64,000 nt of DNA, taken from contig CM046882.1 in assembly GCA_025667525.1 (NCBI GenBank), positions 529,157,473-529,221,472 on the forward strand. Direction: 5' to 3'. Shown piece after piece: positions 10,462 through 22,725 of this stretch. Each line of letters starts with the position of its first letter. Position 1 is the stretch's first letter. Source of the stretch: Glebionis coronaria. Lineage: Eukaryota > Streptophyta > Magnoliopsida > Asterales > Asteraceae. Under the pieces are notes generated by a model. It was not told where the DNA came from and searched no databases. It saw nothing but the letters and a program-made list of their open reading frames with translations. A program made the translations under genes and the position numbers.

Positions 10462-11400
10462 AGGCTCTGATACTAATCTATCACACCCTCTAATTCGCCG
10501 CAATAGAAGAATGGCTTTGGGAGGCTGTGACTTCATGAGTAATCGAGAGATTGATCCGAGAACGACCTTTACATGCCAAAACCACATAGCAGACTCCAAA
10601 TAATCCATATAGTCAAGTACCTGAAGATATATGTTTAAAAATATCAACATAAAGTTGGTGAGTTTATAAGTTTGTTTTAAAACGCTTATGAAAAATTAGA
10701 GTTTATACCGACCACTACACTTTGCAGTAAAATATTAGAGTTTAAAAATCGCAGTTTCCTATTAAATAAACTTTCTTTGATGATTTAAAAGTTTATAAAT
10801 AAAGACAGAGTTTATTGATAAAACAGAGTTTACTCATAAAAAAAGAGTTTCTTCGTTCTGCTTTTTCCCTACAAAACAGATGCAGAATAGTATCTTAAAA
10901 TTGAATTTAGAGGGTTTTTCAAAGTTAGTGCATAAATTATTGTTTATGTGGTAAATAACTTGCTTATGTATGGTTAATATATTGATATTTTAGTCATGCA
11001 ATATTCTTGTCTATATGCTTGATTTATTACTTTAAATTTTTTATTTAAATAAATGCAAATGATTTTCAAGAATAAACCGGACTAACTAGGGTAGTAAAAA
11101 TCATGTCTTTGACTAGAGATTTACTTATCTTAGAACCATATAAAAACAAGGTTCAATTTGGTTTCTATAATGATTTAGTTAGAGTACACTAGAAAGGTAT
11201 AGGCGGTTCTCTCTGCGTTCTTAAAGAAGGAGGTTCTTAAGCAGTTACGCGCTTTACCAACTTCTTCGGGTCTTTTTGTGTGTCTTCCAATACGCCAAAG
11301 AATCAAATGTGACCATAGAAAGGTTCCATTGATTTTTACATTGGTACTAGAAAGAGGTGTGATGAAAACCCGATGAAAAAAATCTATGGAACGTTTGAAA
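10462..11400 (-). mobile_element. Gypsy-like LTR remnant with primer-binding site
   Basis: Bases 10462-10478 read, on the minus strand, ATTAGTATCAGAGCC, matching the 3' end of initiator-Met tRNA as used by plant retrotransposons. The adjoining + strand sequence tatcacaccctctaattcgc resembles the U5 ends of the Gypsy LTRs at 13720 and 55677. The following several hundred bases hold no gene and are probably a degraded LTR. Its outer end is not defined. Bases 11400-11760 are AT-rich with nothing recognised. Confidence 0.45.
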
Positions 11401-11760
11401 GTTGTACAATGTTTTTAAGACGATGATTATCTCGGTTTTGGATCACCGGTGAATTCAAGAACCCGAGGCATATGCTTTATTTAAGAAAAAGTTTAAAAAT
11501 ATGAAAAATTCATTATTTTAGTATCTCGTTATAAAAGGAAGTTTTACATGTTTCCTTTTATATATAAATTTTGTCATTGTTTTTCAAAATTTAAATAAAT
11601 ACCCACTAAAGTAAATTTGTACTATCCAATGTGCCTAGTCAATTGAACTTGATTAATTCATCATGGACAGTCTTACATCTAAACAAGACAAGGCAATACA
11701 ATAACAATAGGGTTAAACCCAAAGCTATATAATTGCAGATTAAGTATTGGCTGACTTACG

Positions 11761-13100
11761 TCATGCATTTTGGTCAGACCTTTTGTACGAAGTACTTGAT
11801 GAGGTAAAACATGACTTGACTGCGTTCATGTAAGATAACGTAGTCATGGCCTCACTATGGCTAGGAGTTGCACCAAAGGAAATTATCATACGATGATTAC
11901 CATTTGAATTAAGGCAAACACTAAACATGATATTCAGTCGACTTGCCGTTAGGTACAACAAACTACCAATCATACCTCTGTATTTGGTGTTGTCTACCGA
12001 CTTACAATCATCATCTGCGGTGAGTTTAGTATCCGAGGCCATAGGGGTCTTCATAGGTCTAGAGTCTTCTAATCCAAATTTCTTTAGCATTTCTTTAACA
12101 TACTTGGATTGATTAAAGAAAATACCATCGTCCATTTGTTTAATTTGAAGTCCTAAAAAAAAGTTAAGTTCTCCTATCATAATCATTTCAAACTCGTCAT
12201 GCATGATTTTGGCAAAGTCATCACACAATGATTGACAAGTTGAACCAAATATAATGTCATCAACATATATTTGTATGATAATGAGGTGAGAACCTTTCTT
12301 CTTTGTTAAGAGTGTATTGTCTACCATTCCCATGGTATACTCATGTTTTACAAGAAACGCTTTAAGTCTATCATACCAAGCTTTGGGTGCTTGTTTGAGA
12401 CCATAAATAGCTTTCTTAAGCTTGTAGACATGATCCGGTTTCTCAAAATCAATGAAGCCGGAGGTTGAGCCACATATACCTCCTCATTGATCAAACCGTT
12501 AAGAAATGCACTCTTTACATCCATTTGTTGAAGCTTAAAGTCTAAAGAACAAGCGTAAACTAAGAGGATTCTAATGGATTCTAATCTAGCTACGGGTGCG
12601 TATGTCTTGTCATAATCAATACCTTCTTGTTGATTATAGCCTTGAGCTACAAGTCTAGCCTTGTTACGAGACACAACACCATTCTCATCTAACTTATTCC
12701 TATATACCCATTTGGTTCCTATGATGGTCAAACTTCTAGGTGGAGGAACAAGTTCCCAAACGTCATTAGCAATGAATTGATTCAATTCTTCTTGCATAGT
12801 GATGACCCAACTCTCGTCCATCAAAGATTCTTTAACATTCTTTGGTTCAATCAAGTAGACGAAACAAAAGAAGTTACTTTGATTTTGGACTTGAGATCTT
12901 AGGGTCCTTTTATTTAATTCTCCTATGACGTTATCAAGAGCATGATCCTTAGACTCATTAATGTTTACTCCCTTTTCAACGCTAAGGTCTTCAACTCCTA
13001 TGTTTCTAACATCTTTGGCATTGACTATGTCTATTTCATCTAAGTCATCATCTACCAAAGGTGGTGTCTTAGATGAAGGTGGGGTTTCACCAAATGTCAC
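11761..13100 (-). pseudogene. Copia reverse transcriptase (two frames, truncated RNase H)
   Basis: The minus-strand frame from 13100 to 12348 contains a variable linker and then the Copia RT start (MQEELNQFIANDVWELVPPP, later MDVKSAFLNG). A frame break near 12348 separates it from 12333-11761, which holds the catalytic IYVDDIIFGST motif and the LNFFLGLQIKQ and GSLLYL motifs. Similarity stops after NIMFSVCLN (about 11925). The residues beyond it do not resemble RNase H, so a deletion or rearrangement ends the element here. The enzyme would copy element RNA into cDNA in virus-like particles. It is not functional as it stands. Confidence 0.85.
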
Positions 13101-13206
13101 GTTAAGTGATTCTTCAATTACACCCGAGGTTCTATTGAGGACTATGTAGGCTTTGCTAGTTTGAGAATAACCTAAAAAGATACCTTCGTAAGACTTTGGG
13201 TCAAAC

Positions 13207-13714
13207 TCAGTAAGGTAGTCTTTGGTGTGTGAGAATTAAGCACTTGCTTCCAAACACCCTAAAGTATTCCAATGAGGGCTTCTTACCTTTAAGAATCTCA
13301 TAGGGGGTCATTCCTAGAAAAGGTCGAACAAGAATTCGGTTGAGAATGTAAGTCGATGTGTCCACGGCATTGCACCAAAAATTTTGAGGCAAGGATTGCT
13401 CATTTAACATCGTCCTACTCATCTCTTGGATAGTCCTATTCTTCCTTTCAACTACCCCATTTGATTGTGGAGTGCGAAGAGCTGAGAAGTTATGGGTAAT
13501 ACCATGAGCTTCACAAAAGGCACCAAATTACACTTCATTATCAAATTCTCTACCATGATCCGTCCTAATAGAGACAATTGAACATCCTAGTTGATTTTGA
13601 ATTCTTCGACTAAAGGTTTCAAAGTGATCGAAAGCTTCACTCTTAGATGCCAAAAATCTAGTCCAAGTGAATCTTGAATAGTCGTCAACTATAACTAGGG
13701 TATAAAGGTCACCT
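13207..13714 (-). pseudogene. Copia integrase, C-terminal part (after the Gypsy insertion)
   Basis: Immediately left of the nested Gypsy, the minus strand continues the integrase core: GGDLYTLVIVDDYSRFTWTR, then RTDHGREFDNEV with an in-frame stop, then SNGVVERKNRTIQEMSRTML and the downstream YEILKGKKPSLEYFRVFG motif. Asp and Glu residues of the DDE core (VDDYS, VVERKNRT) are visible. The reading frame joins the part at 21914-22546 once the inserted element and one copy of its 5-bp target duplication are discounted. Confidence 0.8.
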
Positions 13715-13719
13715 CCATA

Positions 13720-16381
13720 TTTAACAACCCCAAATTACATTGCGCAGCGGAAATACACATTTGGGTGCTAAATAAAAATATTGTTACACAAGACACTTCA
13801 AACTATCTCCAAATGATACATTTGAAATATAAAAGAATATAATTTTATTCATTGTCTAAAACTTTCGATCCCAATTAAAACAATTTTAGAAATATCAGAG
13901 TTATATTTAGGTCCCCCAAAGACTTTATCAAGTCCACAAATACTTTACCAAGTACTCGACCGTACATTATTATTTTTATGACAAAAGGGAAAGAAATCCG
14001 TTTTAGACCAATCACCACAAAAGCAATCCCGCAATCCTTCTCCAGCAAGCTCCGCAATTCATCATCTTCAATACCTGAAATACATGCTTAAAATCATCAA
14101 CACAACGGTTGAGCGAGTCTATAGGTTTTCCAAATCAACATTTGAACACAAGAGAAAAATCAATCAAGATCATTTAATAGAATTGTCCTGCACACAATCT
14201 ATTAGTCAGGCATTCTGGTATATAACAACAGCTACTGAATTGTATTAAGCTCATGACATCGACCCCTTAACTTAGTCACCCACGCCTAAAGCCGGCATGA
14301 CTAGATGAAATTCCAGTGCCCCTACTAGGGTATCATTTGCAAGGATACCAATTCTCATTCTCGTAAAATTATCCTTCCCAGCAGGTTACTCAGCGTAAAG
14401 CCCTGGTCTCGGATAGGGTCGTCAGCCCAATAGTACTATTATTAGAATAAGCGGCTATTCCCAACTCACAACATCAAGTCAGAAGATAGTTAACGGCTCA
14501 TAAATTTAGGGTCTTTTGCAAATAGGGTACTTATACAATTCAAAACAACAAAGACAACAAGGCAACATTCGGGTCCGAACAATCAATCATGACTTGTGTT
14601 CATTTTACTTTCAAATAGCATGTATCCCCTCGCGGGTTTTAAAATCATTCAAACAAGTACAAAAGCGAGGCTATAGACTCACTTGGAGTAATAGCAGTAG
14701 TAAGACGATCTTCGACGATAGTTGATGCCCGATAAACACAAAAACCGCAACCTATCAAATAAGGCGCGTTAATCAATAATAAACTTGAAAAATAAATCAT
14801 ATATATCAGCATCAAACTCAAACTCATAAAGTCACGATGAACTCGAGAGAAAACGATTTGAATAACTTCATTATATTTTACTACACATTTACTTAACCAT
14901 TTTACACTTTTTACAAAGTCCGCCGGTACATACTACATGTACTAGCTTATTTACCTTTTTTAAACTTGTCAACCGTTTTTGAAACGACTTGATAAACTAA
15001 CTTACTATATATAGAAAGTCCTCTTACAAGTTTATCAAATGAAATTACTTTTAAAGTACTTTACCCAACTCATTTTCAAACTATAAAATCCGGACAGATT
15101 TACGTTAATTTTTCATACAACCGTTTTAACTTATTTAAACGACTCCGTTTACAAAACCGACACTCGAGTTTTAAAGTAAACTCAACCTATAAAATAAACA
15201 CCTCATTATCAGTAGGTTACATTTTTCAAAACATCCATTTAGAGTCCCCGAGATTCGATCCAAATATCGACAACAACTACTTGTAGTGCCGATACTCGTC
15301 TCCCGGTATACGATCATTCAAAACATCATAACTTCGCGCTCGTTTGGAGCTAGAAGCTCTACCTTATATCAAATCGAAGCTAAGAAAATTATCTACAACC
15401 CTAGGCTATAAGTTAAGCCATTTTCAAAACATAAAAATTCGGATTTTACACTTTACCTACTGTTATAAAATGACTACTAAAAACTTGTACAAAATCAACT
15501 ATTTGATAAAAACCAACCATGAAAATGATCATTACTATACCCTAATATCATCATACATCAACCATAACATCAAAATCATAATCAAAATAAAAATCTTTGA
15601 ATCAAAATAAAGTTTTAACAAGATCTTTAGCAAGAATCACCATGGATCATCATGAAAATGCCATGCATGATCATTGCTCCTACCTACCAACATCAAAAAA
15701 AAAAAGTTGGTTGCATGTAAGGATTTCATACACCAAAATGATCCTTGATCAAATATAAGATTGGGTCTATGCTTGGTTTAGTTGGATTCAACCTCAAACT
15801 TGAGTTAAAATTGAAATTGTGTGGATTTGGGGTGTGGGTGGATGCTACGGCATTTAAGAGAGAGAAAGGAGAGATTGAACAAAATTTTTGATGGTGAAAA
15901 TGTGATGTGTGTTTTTGTTTAAGCTTTATATATAGTGGGGTAGGGACCAAAGTTGCAATTTAGCAATAGTTGTGGCTAAAAATGTAAATAATTAGCTAAA
16001 AAGCGGGAAATAACTATTAGTCAGTTTTCAATATATTTACAGGGCTCGGGTTTCATAAAGATACTTTTAAAAATTTAAAACGTACCTCAAAAATAATAAT
16101 ATCGACTCTCGACTCGACTTAATACGAACTTAAAATAAAAACGTCAAAAATATAAATATCGAGACAACAATTGCTAAAACATAAAATCTCGGGCATCCGT
16201 CGATATCGTGGTCACTAATAATCCTCGCTATTAGTAAAAAGGTAAAAATAAGATCTCCAACGTCGGCTTTAAATAAAACCATCAATCGTCATTTCATTCA
16301 ACTCATCAAAAATTTCAAAATTATTCGTAAAAATAATATTATATAATATTAAATAAATGACCTCGGGTTTGGGTTGTCACA
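13720..16381 (-). repeat. 3' LTR of the nested Gypsy (2.66 kb)
   Basis: On the minus strand the LTR starts TGTGACAACCCAAACC (16381, next to the polypurine tract) and ends GGGGTTGTTAAA at 13720, next to the target duplication. It contains no gene. Bases 15700-15950 include a TATA-like stretch (tttatatatag about 15925) that could be the LTR promoter region. The second, full-length LTR expected on the right is missing. Confidence 0.75.
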
Positions 16382-19300
16382 TCCTACCCTCCTAAAAGAG
16401 AGCGACGTCCCGGCGCTCTGCCCCTCTTATTCTCACATCCCATACCTCCAGAAGAAATGAGAACTCTTTTCCTTAAAGAAATCCTCATGCTTCTTTCACA
16501 ATTTCAAATTCCACTTCTGGAATACTTGCATCTTCACAATATAATCCTTACCATGTTTCGACCTCATAAGAACTCTTCAAAGTTCTTTCTATGAAAAGCA
16601 ACTTATCTTCAAGTTGAATTCTTTCCTTGTTGTTCTCAAAACAAATTTCACCCGTCATAACGACACCTTATGCATAACCACGTTTCCCAATTTCAAACTC
16701 CATCGACTTCCTTCGATTGCCAACATAACTCTTCTAATAACTCCTTGTTACTAATAAACGGTCCTTAACCCATACAATCTTATCAATATTGCCAATATCA
16801 CTTCTAGTTCAGTCATTCAATTCCACCTACATTTCTGCAATACACCGAAAAACTAATCTTATGTCCATAACTCACGATCTTTAACCTTCACAAATTGAAG
16901 TTCTTTATGTACCATCAATAGTACAGCCTCATTACTAGCATGACAATCATTGTCGTATAAGAATTCCAACAAAGCCTAAGTCAATCACACACGCACAAGT
17001 ATACCGTTCAATGTTCGAAGCATCCTTTCACTTTGTCCATCAGTCTCTATATAACACACAGTACTCAACTCAACTTTCATCTTTATCCAAAACAAATCGT
17101 ATCGATTACTTGACTTGTGAGATTCCTTCATCACTAAGTCTTACTCTCTCAACTTAGATATGTTAGGAGTGCTCAATATACCATGCCTAACTTGACCTTA
17201 CAATGAAATCCTTTCCATAAGTTTGACAAAATGTTGAAATCACTTATCTTGACCTCCTTCTCAAATCAGACCACTAACTTAAAATTTCATATCCTTGTTA
17301 TCAAGCCCACACTTCTTGTCATTACCAAAACTCAAATCTTAAAAGATTTTCCCTTTTTCTTCCTGATAAGTACATCAGCTACCACATTCTCCTTTCCCGG
17401 ATGGTAGCGAATCTCGTAGTCATAATCACTCATAGTCATAATCATCAACATAATCAAATACTCGAAATATATAACTGGTAATCCTCTACTCATTTCCTTT
17501 ATCATCCCAAGAAATAAATTAATTATGAAGTAACTCTTATAGTCCTTTATTACTACACACTTGATTCCATACAAGTAATATTTCTACCACCTCAAAACAA
17601 ACACCACAACTACATAACCCTTATGAGACGCATCACAGCAAACTACAAACTATAAATACTTCAGATCCCTTCAACAATGGCAACATCAGTGCAGAACACA
17701 GCCTACCCTTCAGTGTTCAGTATACAGCTTCCTCATCCGATAAGGATCAGATCTCGAAACTTACAATTTAGATGTATAAGTGGGACTCACACACCCAATT
17801 CTTCTTAGTCAGCTTAATGAATGGTTTAACAATCAGTGAAAACCTTTCGATAAACCTCCGATTATTCCCAGCTTAAACCAAGGAATTAACAGATTTCCGT
17901 CGGCGTCATTGGTACCGACCAATCCTTAATCGTTTCAATCTTGATAAGATCTTCACGAATACCTTTGTTGTCAATCACTTTCTTAGAAAACGCAAATATT
18001 TCAACTAACATTCACACATAGGAAACTTTACATACAGTTTCTCCTTTTCCAACCATCCCAAAAATTATCCTCATATGCCACTTATGTTCCTCCTTTCCTC
18101 TTGGAATAAAATAGAATATCTTCAATAGATACAATGACTAACTCCTCCTAGCACATCTTACACACAAGATTCACCCAGTCCATTAATACGGCAGACACGT
18201 TCATCCATTCCAAAAACATCACTTGCTACTTAAAGTACCCACATCAAATACGAAAAACAACTATAGGAACATCTTCCTTCCTAACTCTCAGTTAATGATA
18301 ACCAGAACTCAAAGCAATCCTTGAGTACACACTAGATCCAGAAAAGTTGCATGGATCAAACGAATCATCAATCCTCGGTAATGGATACCGATTCTTGGCA
18401 ATCAATTTGTTAAGCTCTCGATAATCAATAAACATTCGAAACAATCCATCCTTCTTGACAAACAACGTAGACAATCATCACTATAACGAAACTTAATTTA
18501 ATACATCCTTTATCCATCACTTCTCGCAGTTGATCAGATAACTCATTCCACTCTGACGGTGCCAAATGATAAGGCATAGAAATACTACTCAACAGAACGC
18601 AGAAGCACTACACAACGAAACGCAGAAGCACTACACCTATTGTTTACAACACTCAATCGACACGAACTCTACTTCATGAGGCGGCAGCAACTCTGCAAAA
18701 CTTCAGGAAAACTTCAGAATACTCTCGAGTCATTACAGATCTCCAAACTTCTCCTTAACTACCCTAACACTAATTACGTGAGCTAGGAATACATCATATC
18801 CCTCTTTCACATACTTCCTTGTTTCCAAACAAGATACTTCTCAAACGGAAAATTCACTCATCACCTCTCATAGTCCACACTCAGCTTTTTTAGCGAAATC
18901 TAAACCAACAGCTATCAATTTATAATGAAGATTAGTCCAATCTCAAGCATCATCACTTCGCACCACTAACCAAATTCATACCAATAATCCACATCCAAAG
19001 ATTCCAACTCTTTGAGCATCAAGTCGATACTAAACACCTACTTTCCTAAATTCAAGGAACACACTCTCTGTGTAAAACTAACACTAGCAACCTTTCCATC
19101 GGTTAACTCCACATCATAGTTAATTGTCAATCTTATTGACTCTCCGTTGATAAAACAACTGAATTTTTACAGTTCTACAGTTTCTACCCGATCTGAAACC
19201 AAACAACATACTGACATAAAGAATCTCAAGTAAGAATATACCATTTACAACATCCAGACCTTAAGGTTTGTCAGCATCACTCAAACATAAACCGGAGCGG

Positions 19301-21839
19301 TAGCATTCCTATCTTGTCAATTTCCTTTCCTTGGATAATTCCTTTGTTTGTATTCTTTCTCACCACGGCTAAAACACATCACTACTCCAGGGATACTAAT
19401 TCCATTGACTAATCCTCTTGTTCTGCACTTAGCAGCTTTATGACCAGGTTTTCCTAACTCTAGTCGCAATTGTGTAAAATTACCTACATGATATAGAGTA
19501 CAGAAAACACCCTAAGATTTATCTTGTTACTTCCAGACACAGTGGTAGTACGAAATTCCTCATTCCTTCCATAGTTTAAATACTGGTTTCGGTTCTGTGT
19601 TTGGTTATTGTTATTACTGTAATCCTTACAATTCTGACCTTGATTCGGGTTAGACTGAGCAGATTCCCACTATCTCTTATTATTTCAACAATGTTATCTT
19701 TCCTAACTTGCACTTTCACGTCCATTAAATCAAACTTCCTCTGAACAGCTTCATCGAAAGATTCAGGTTAAGAAGAAATAATCTCACTCTTGGTATCACT
19801 AGACAATCCCCTAATGTACTGCTTCGTTGTTTTACGGTCATTCACAAAAGTATCAGGACATAGCAAATATAGCTCAGAATATTTCCCAGTAAGCAGTAAT
19901 ATCATCGTCCCTTAGCACAAATTATCTCAATTCGGATTCCTACTGTCCTAGTTCCTTCTTAGGACAAAACCTAGCAGTCAATAGTCCTTTCATCACGGCC
20001 ATGCCTTACTATTAGTCACAACCAATCCTAAAGTAGTCACTTGGTATTCCATCATCTTAGTGCACCATCCTGAAATATAGCAGCAGCAAATTTCACCTCA
20101 TTAATTTCTGAACATCCAATAATCTCAAAGTACTCTCTATCTTATCATTCCAACTATGTCATTCTAATGCACCACTAATACCACATAACTGCGCAGAACC
20201 ACACTTCTGAAAACTAACATAAGTACATTCTCTTGAACTTGCAGAATAGTAGCAATACTATCATCTGGATCAGCAGCATCCTTATTATTGTTAGCAGCAT
20301 CGCCATTATTTTCAGCAGCATAATCATTATTCTTAGCAGCAACATCATTATTCTCAGCAGCATCATCATTATTCTCAGCAGCATCATCATTATTCTCAGC
20401 AGCATCATCATTATTCTTAGTAGCATCATCATTATTCTTAGCAGCATCATCATTATCTCCAACACAATTAACCCCAACATCTTTCAATTCCTGACAGCAC
20501 GGTCAACTTCAAGTGCTCTAGCAATAACTTGCTCGATCAAAGTATTCACAGTAGCAGTCGTTAGTTTTGGCAACATATTTCAAGAAACTTAGTCACGTAG
20601 CGATCTACTAATGACAGAAATATGATTCCCCTACTCCTTCTTCCATTATCACGGAGGAAAGAAACATGTTAAGTATACATATCAAGATAAAAGAAGGAAT
20701 TCTTTATCAGGACATCTCATGGATACTACATGCACGAACAACATAAACTACAATGGTTCATCAACCAAAACTCAAAAGAGTCGACAAAGGCACATCATAG
20801 ATCATGAGGGTAATTCAGATTGTGTTGAGGATTCAACAGAATAGTGGCACTGTCTGTCACTACAATCATCTACCGAACAAACTTAAAAGATATTAAGTTC
20901 CATCACAATGCTACAAAACAAGGGTTTAAATAAGTCCAATCACAAAGGAAAATAAGATACAAATAAATCCATTAAGCGATTAGTTCCTTAGACAACAGCT
21001 CCTCATCCTCCTTAACATTGTTGTCAGCTTCATCACACTCGTCTATTTCCCTTTTCACACCTCAAGGTCAAATCCATAACCTGATCGCAGCTCACTCTCA
21101 AAATCCAAATACTCACTCATACACGGCAGATCAATCATAATGCAAGTCTCAATACGACTTTCAACATTCCTAAGCTTCCAAATTCTACTCAGAATCAATC
21201 TCACCTAAGGCTCCACTCACTCATCCTTTCAAAGCTTACCTACTTCTCTTTAAACCATTCAATTCAAACACAAAGATTCATCACAATCGACCCAAGACTA
21301 GCAATCTCATCCATCTTCCAAGTCCTAACAAACTCAATTCTCCACATACCAAATACAACCTTTAAAACCACCTTTCTTTCATATCAACCCTCTAATCACA
21401 CCAATTTCAACCACATATCTATCATACATCAACTAATCAAACTTCCTCATACCCGATATAAGTCGCAAGAAATCAGTTGTAAAATCATTCAACATCTGGT
21501 CCACTGTCCCAGACTCTCGGCAGTATATAAGGTCATTATTTAAAATTATATATACTTACGCATTACATAAAGAAAATTACGATAAGAAGTACTCAACGTA
21601 CTTTCAACAACATCAATACATCATCAATACATCATTATATATCATCATAGTATTTACTTAATAAATACTGTAGAAATCATTTCAATTTTAAGGGATACAT
21701 CAATTATAAAACAATACAAAACAATAATCTTACCGGAGCCTTGCGGAGAAGTTGCGTTGCTTTTGTAAAATATTTTCGACACCAAAGTTATAGTTTAGGA
21801 CATTTTTCAAAAATCGACCTAATTCGCTATAACTAAAAA
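16382..21839 (-). pseudogene. Degraded Gypsy gag-pol
   Basis: The internal region is full of stops, but landmarks in Gypsy order remain on the minus strand. From right to left these are a gag region with a short-repeat tract (20277-20460), a CCHC-like GKPGHKAAKC at about 19430-19460, an RT core at 18292-18474 ([19 protein letters not shown]), and an RNase H end at 17332-17574 (YEIRYHPGKENVVADVL). The order gag, RT, RNase H with no integrase before RT identifies Ty3/Gypsy. Integrase is expected at 16400-17300 but I could not read it confidently. The heavy decay suggests a fairly old insertion. Confidence 0.7.
20277..20460 (-). repeat. 21-bp in-frame minisatellite in gag (NNDDAAE repeat)
   Basis: About nine copies of a 21-bp unit (+ strand gcatcatcattattctcagca) encode a repeating NNDDAAE-type heptapeptide on the minus strand. 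The frame stays open across the array. Open frames on the + strand and in the other minus frame here are by-products of the repeat. It lies in the N-terminal part of gag, and the function is unknown. Confidence 0.8.
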
Positions 21840-21854
21840 GCTCTGATTACCAAT

Positions 21855-21908
21855 ATTTAGCACCCAAATGTGTATTTCTGCTACGCAATGTAATTTAGGG
21901 GTGTTAAA
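21855..21908. repeat. Inverted 54-bp copy of LTR U5 end replacing the 5' LTR
   Basis: This stretch (atttagcacccaaatgtgta onward to gggtgttaaa) is the reverse complement of 13720-13774 with about five differences. It sits directly between the primer-binding site and the target duplication of the nested Gypsy. Confidence 0.85.
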
Positions 21909-21913
21909 CCATA

Positions 21914-22546
21914 ACTCCGTATGGCGAAAGGTCCAAAGAGATCCATATGTACGAGCTCTAAACACCGAGAGGTCGAAACCAAATTTTTGGCTTTGTGACT
22001 TGAGTGAACTTGCTTCCCAATTTTGCAATCATCACAAAAGTGACTATCAAACTTCATCTTGGGGAGGTGTCTTACCAACTCCTTAGAGACTAAAGATTGT
22101 ATTAAACGCATATTAGCGTGACCTAATCTCCTATGCCAAAGAGTAGAACTATCATCTAAAGTCGCTAGACATAAGTTGTCCTTTGACTTCCTATTAACCT
22201 TAATGACATAAATCCCATGCTTTCTAACATATTTTCCAATGACTTTTCCATCTTTTACAATTTCACTGTCATATTCCGAAAAGATGACCTTACACTTATT
22301 GTCACAAATTTGACCTATACTTAGAAGGTTAAAACCTAAGTTATCTACATGCTCTACGTTTTCTATAGTCATAGAGTCAAGAGATGTCATACCTTTGCCA
22401 ATGATATTACCACGTCTATTACTAGCGAATGTGACCTTACCTCCATCATATGCTTTGTAGTGTGAGAACAAACTTCGATTACCCGTCATGTGTTTAGAAC
22501 AACCACTATCCTTAATCCACTCGTCGGGCTCTAGATCGATTCCCAA
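21914..22546 (-). pseudogene. Copia protease end, GAG-pre-integrase and integrase N-terminus
   Basis: The minus-strand frame contains the Copia signature DSGCSKHMTGNRSLF, a GAG-pre-integrase segment with LWHRRLGHANMRLIQSL, the HH-CC zinc-binding region (HFCDDCKIGKQ) and the start of the integrase core (ELVHMDLFGPFAIRSYG). It is broken at 21913 by the Gypsy insertion. The rest of the core continues at 13714. Bases 22547-22725 encode the linker to gag with stops. Confidence 0.85.
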
Positions 22547-22725
22547 GAATATCTAGGTAACAACACACAAGATCAAACATTTGGTACCTAATATCTCATG
22601 GGTCCAAAAATGTTAGTTCCAAACATCCCTTGCATTTGGTTGGGATGCATGAATGAAGGAGACATTCCCCATGGGGAAAAGTATTGTTGTTGAAAATTAT
22701 TCCAATTCATATGGCCATTATGTTG

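Larger units (their letters stand above)
13720..21908 (-). mobile_element. Gypsy retrotransposon inserted in Copia integrase, aberrant 5' end
   Basis: An 8.2-kb minus-strand Gypsy is flanked by a perfect 5-bp target duplication CCATA (13715-13719 and 21909-21913). Removing it restores the SYGGDLY integrase frame. It has a full 3' LTR (13720-16381), a polypurine tract beside it (minus-strand GGAGGGTAGGA, about 16383-16393), degraded pol and gag, and a primer-binding site at about 21840-21853 (TTGGTAATCAGAGC). Where the 5' LTR should be there are only about 54 bp (21855-21908), and these are an inverted copy of the LTR's U5 end. Both outer ends of the element therefore read TTTAACA(A/C)CCC inward. 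Confidence 0.85.

Noticed and set aside
15344..15610. 88-codon frame at 15.3 kb
   Set aside because: It lies within the Gypsy 3' LTR, is rich in Ile/Lys/Asn as expected for AT-rich DNA, and shows no domain.
20214..20592. Hydrophobic open frames with LRIMMML or SSIIIILS repeats
   Set aside because: They are other-frame translations of the 21-bp minisatellite; the frame consistent with the Gypsy gag is the NNDDAAE one.
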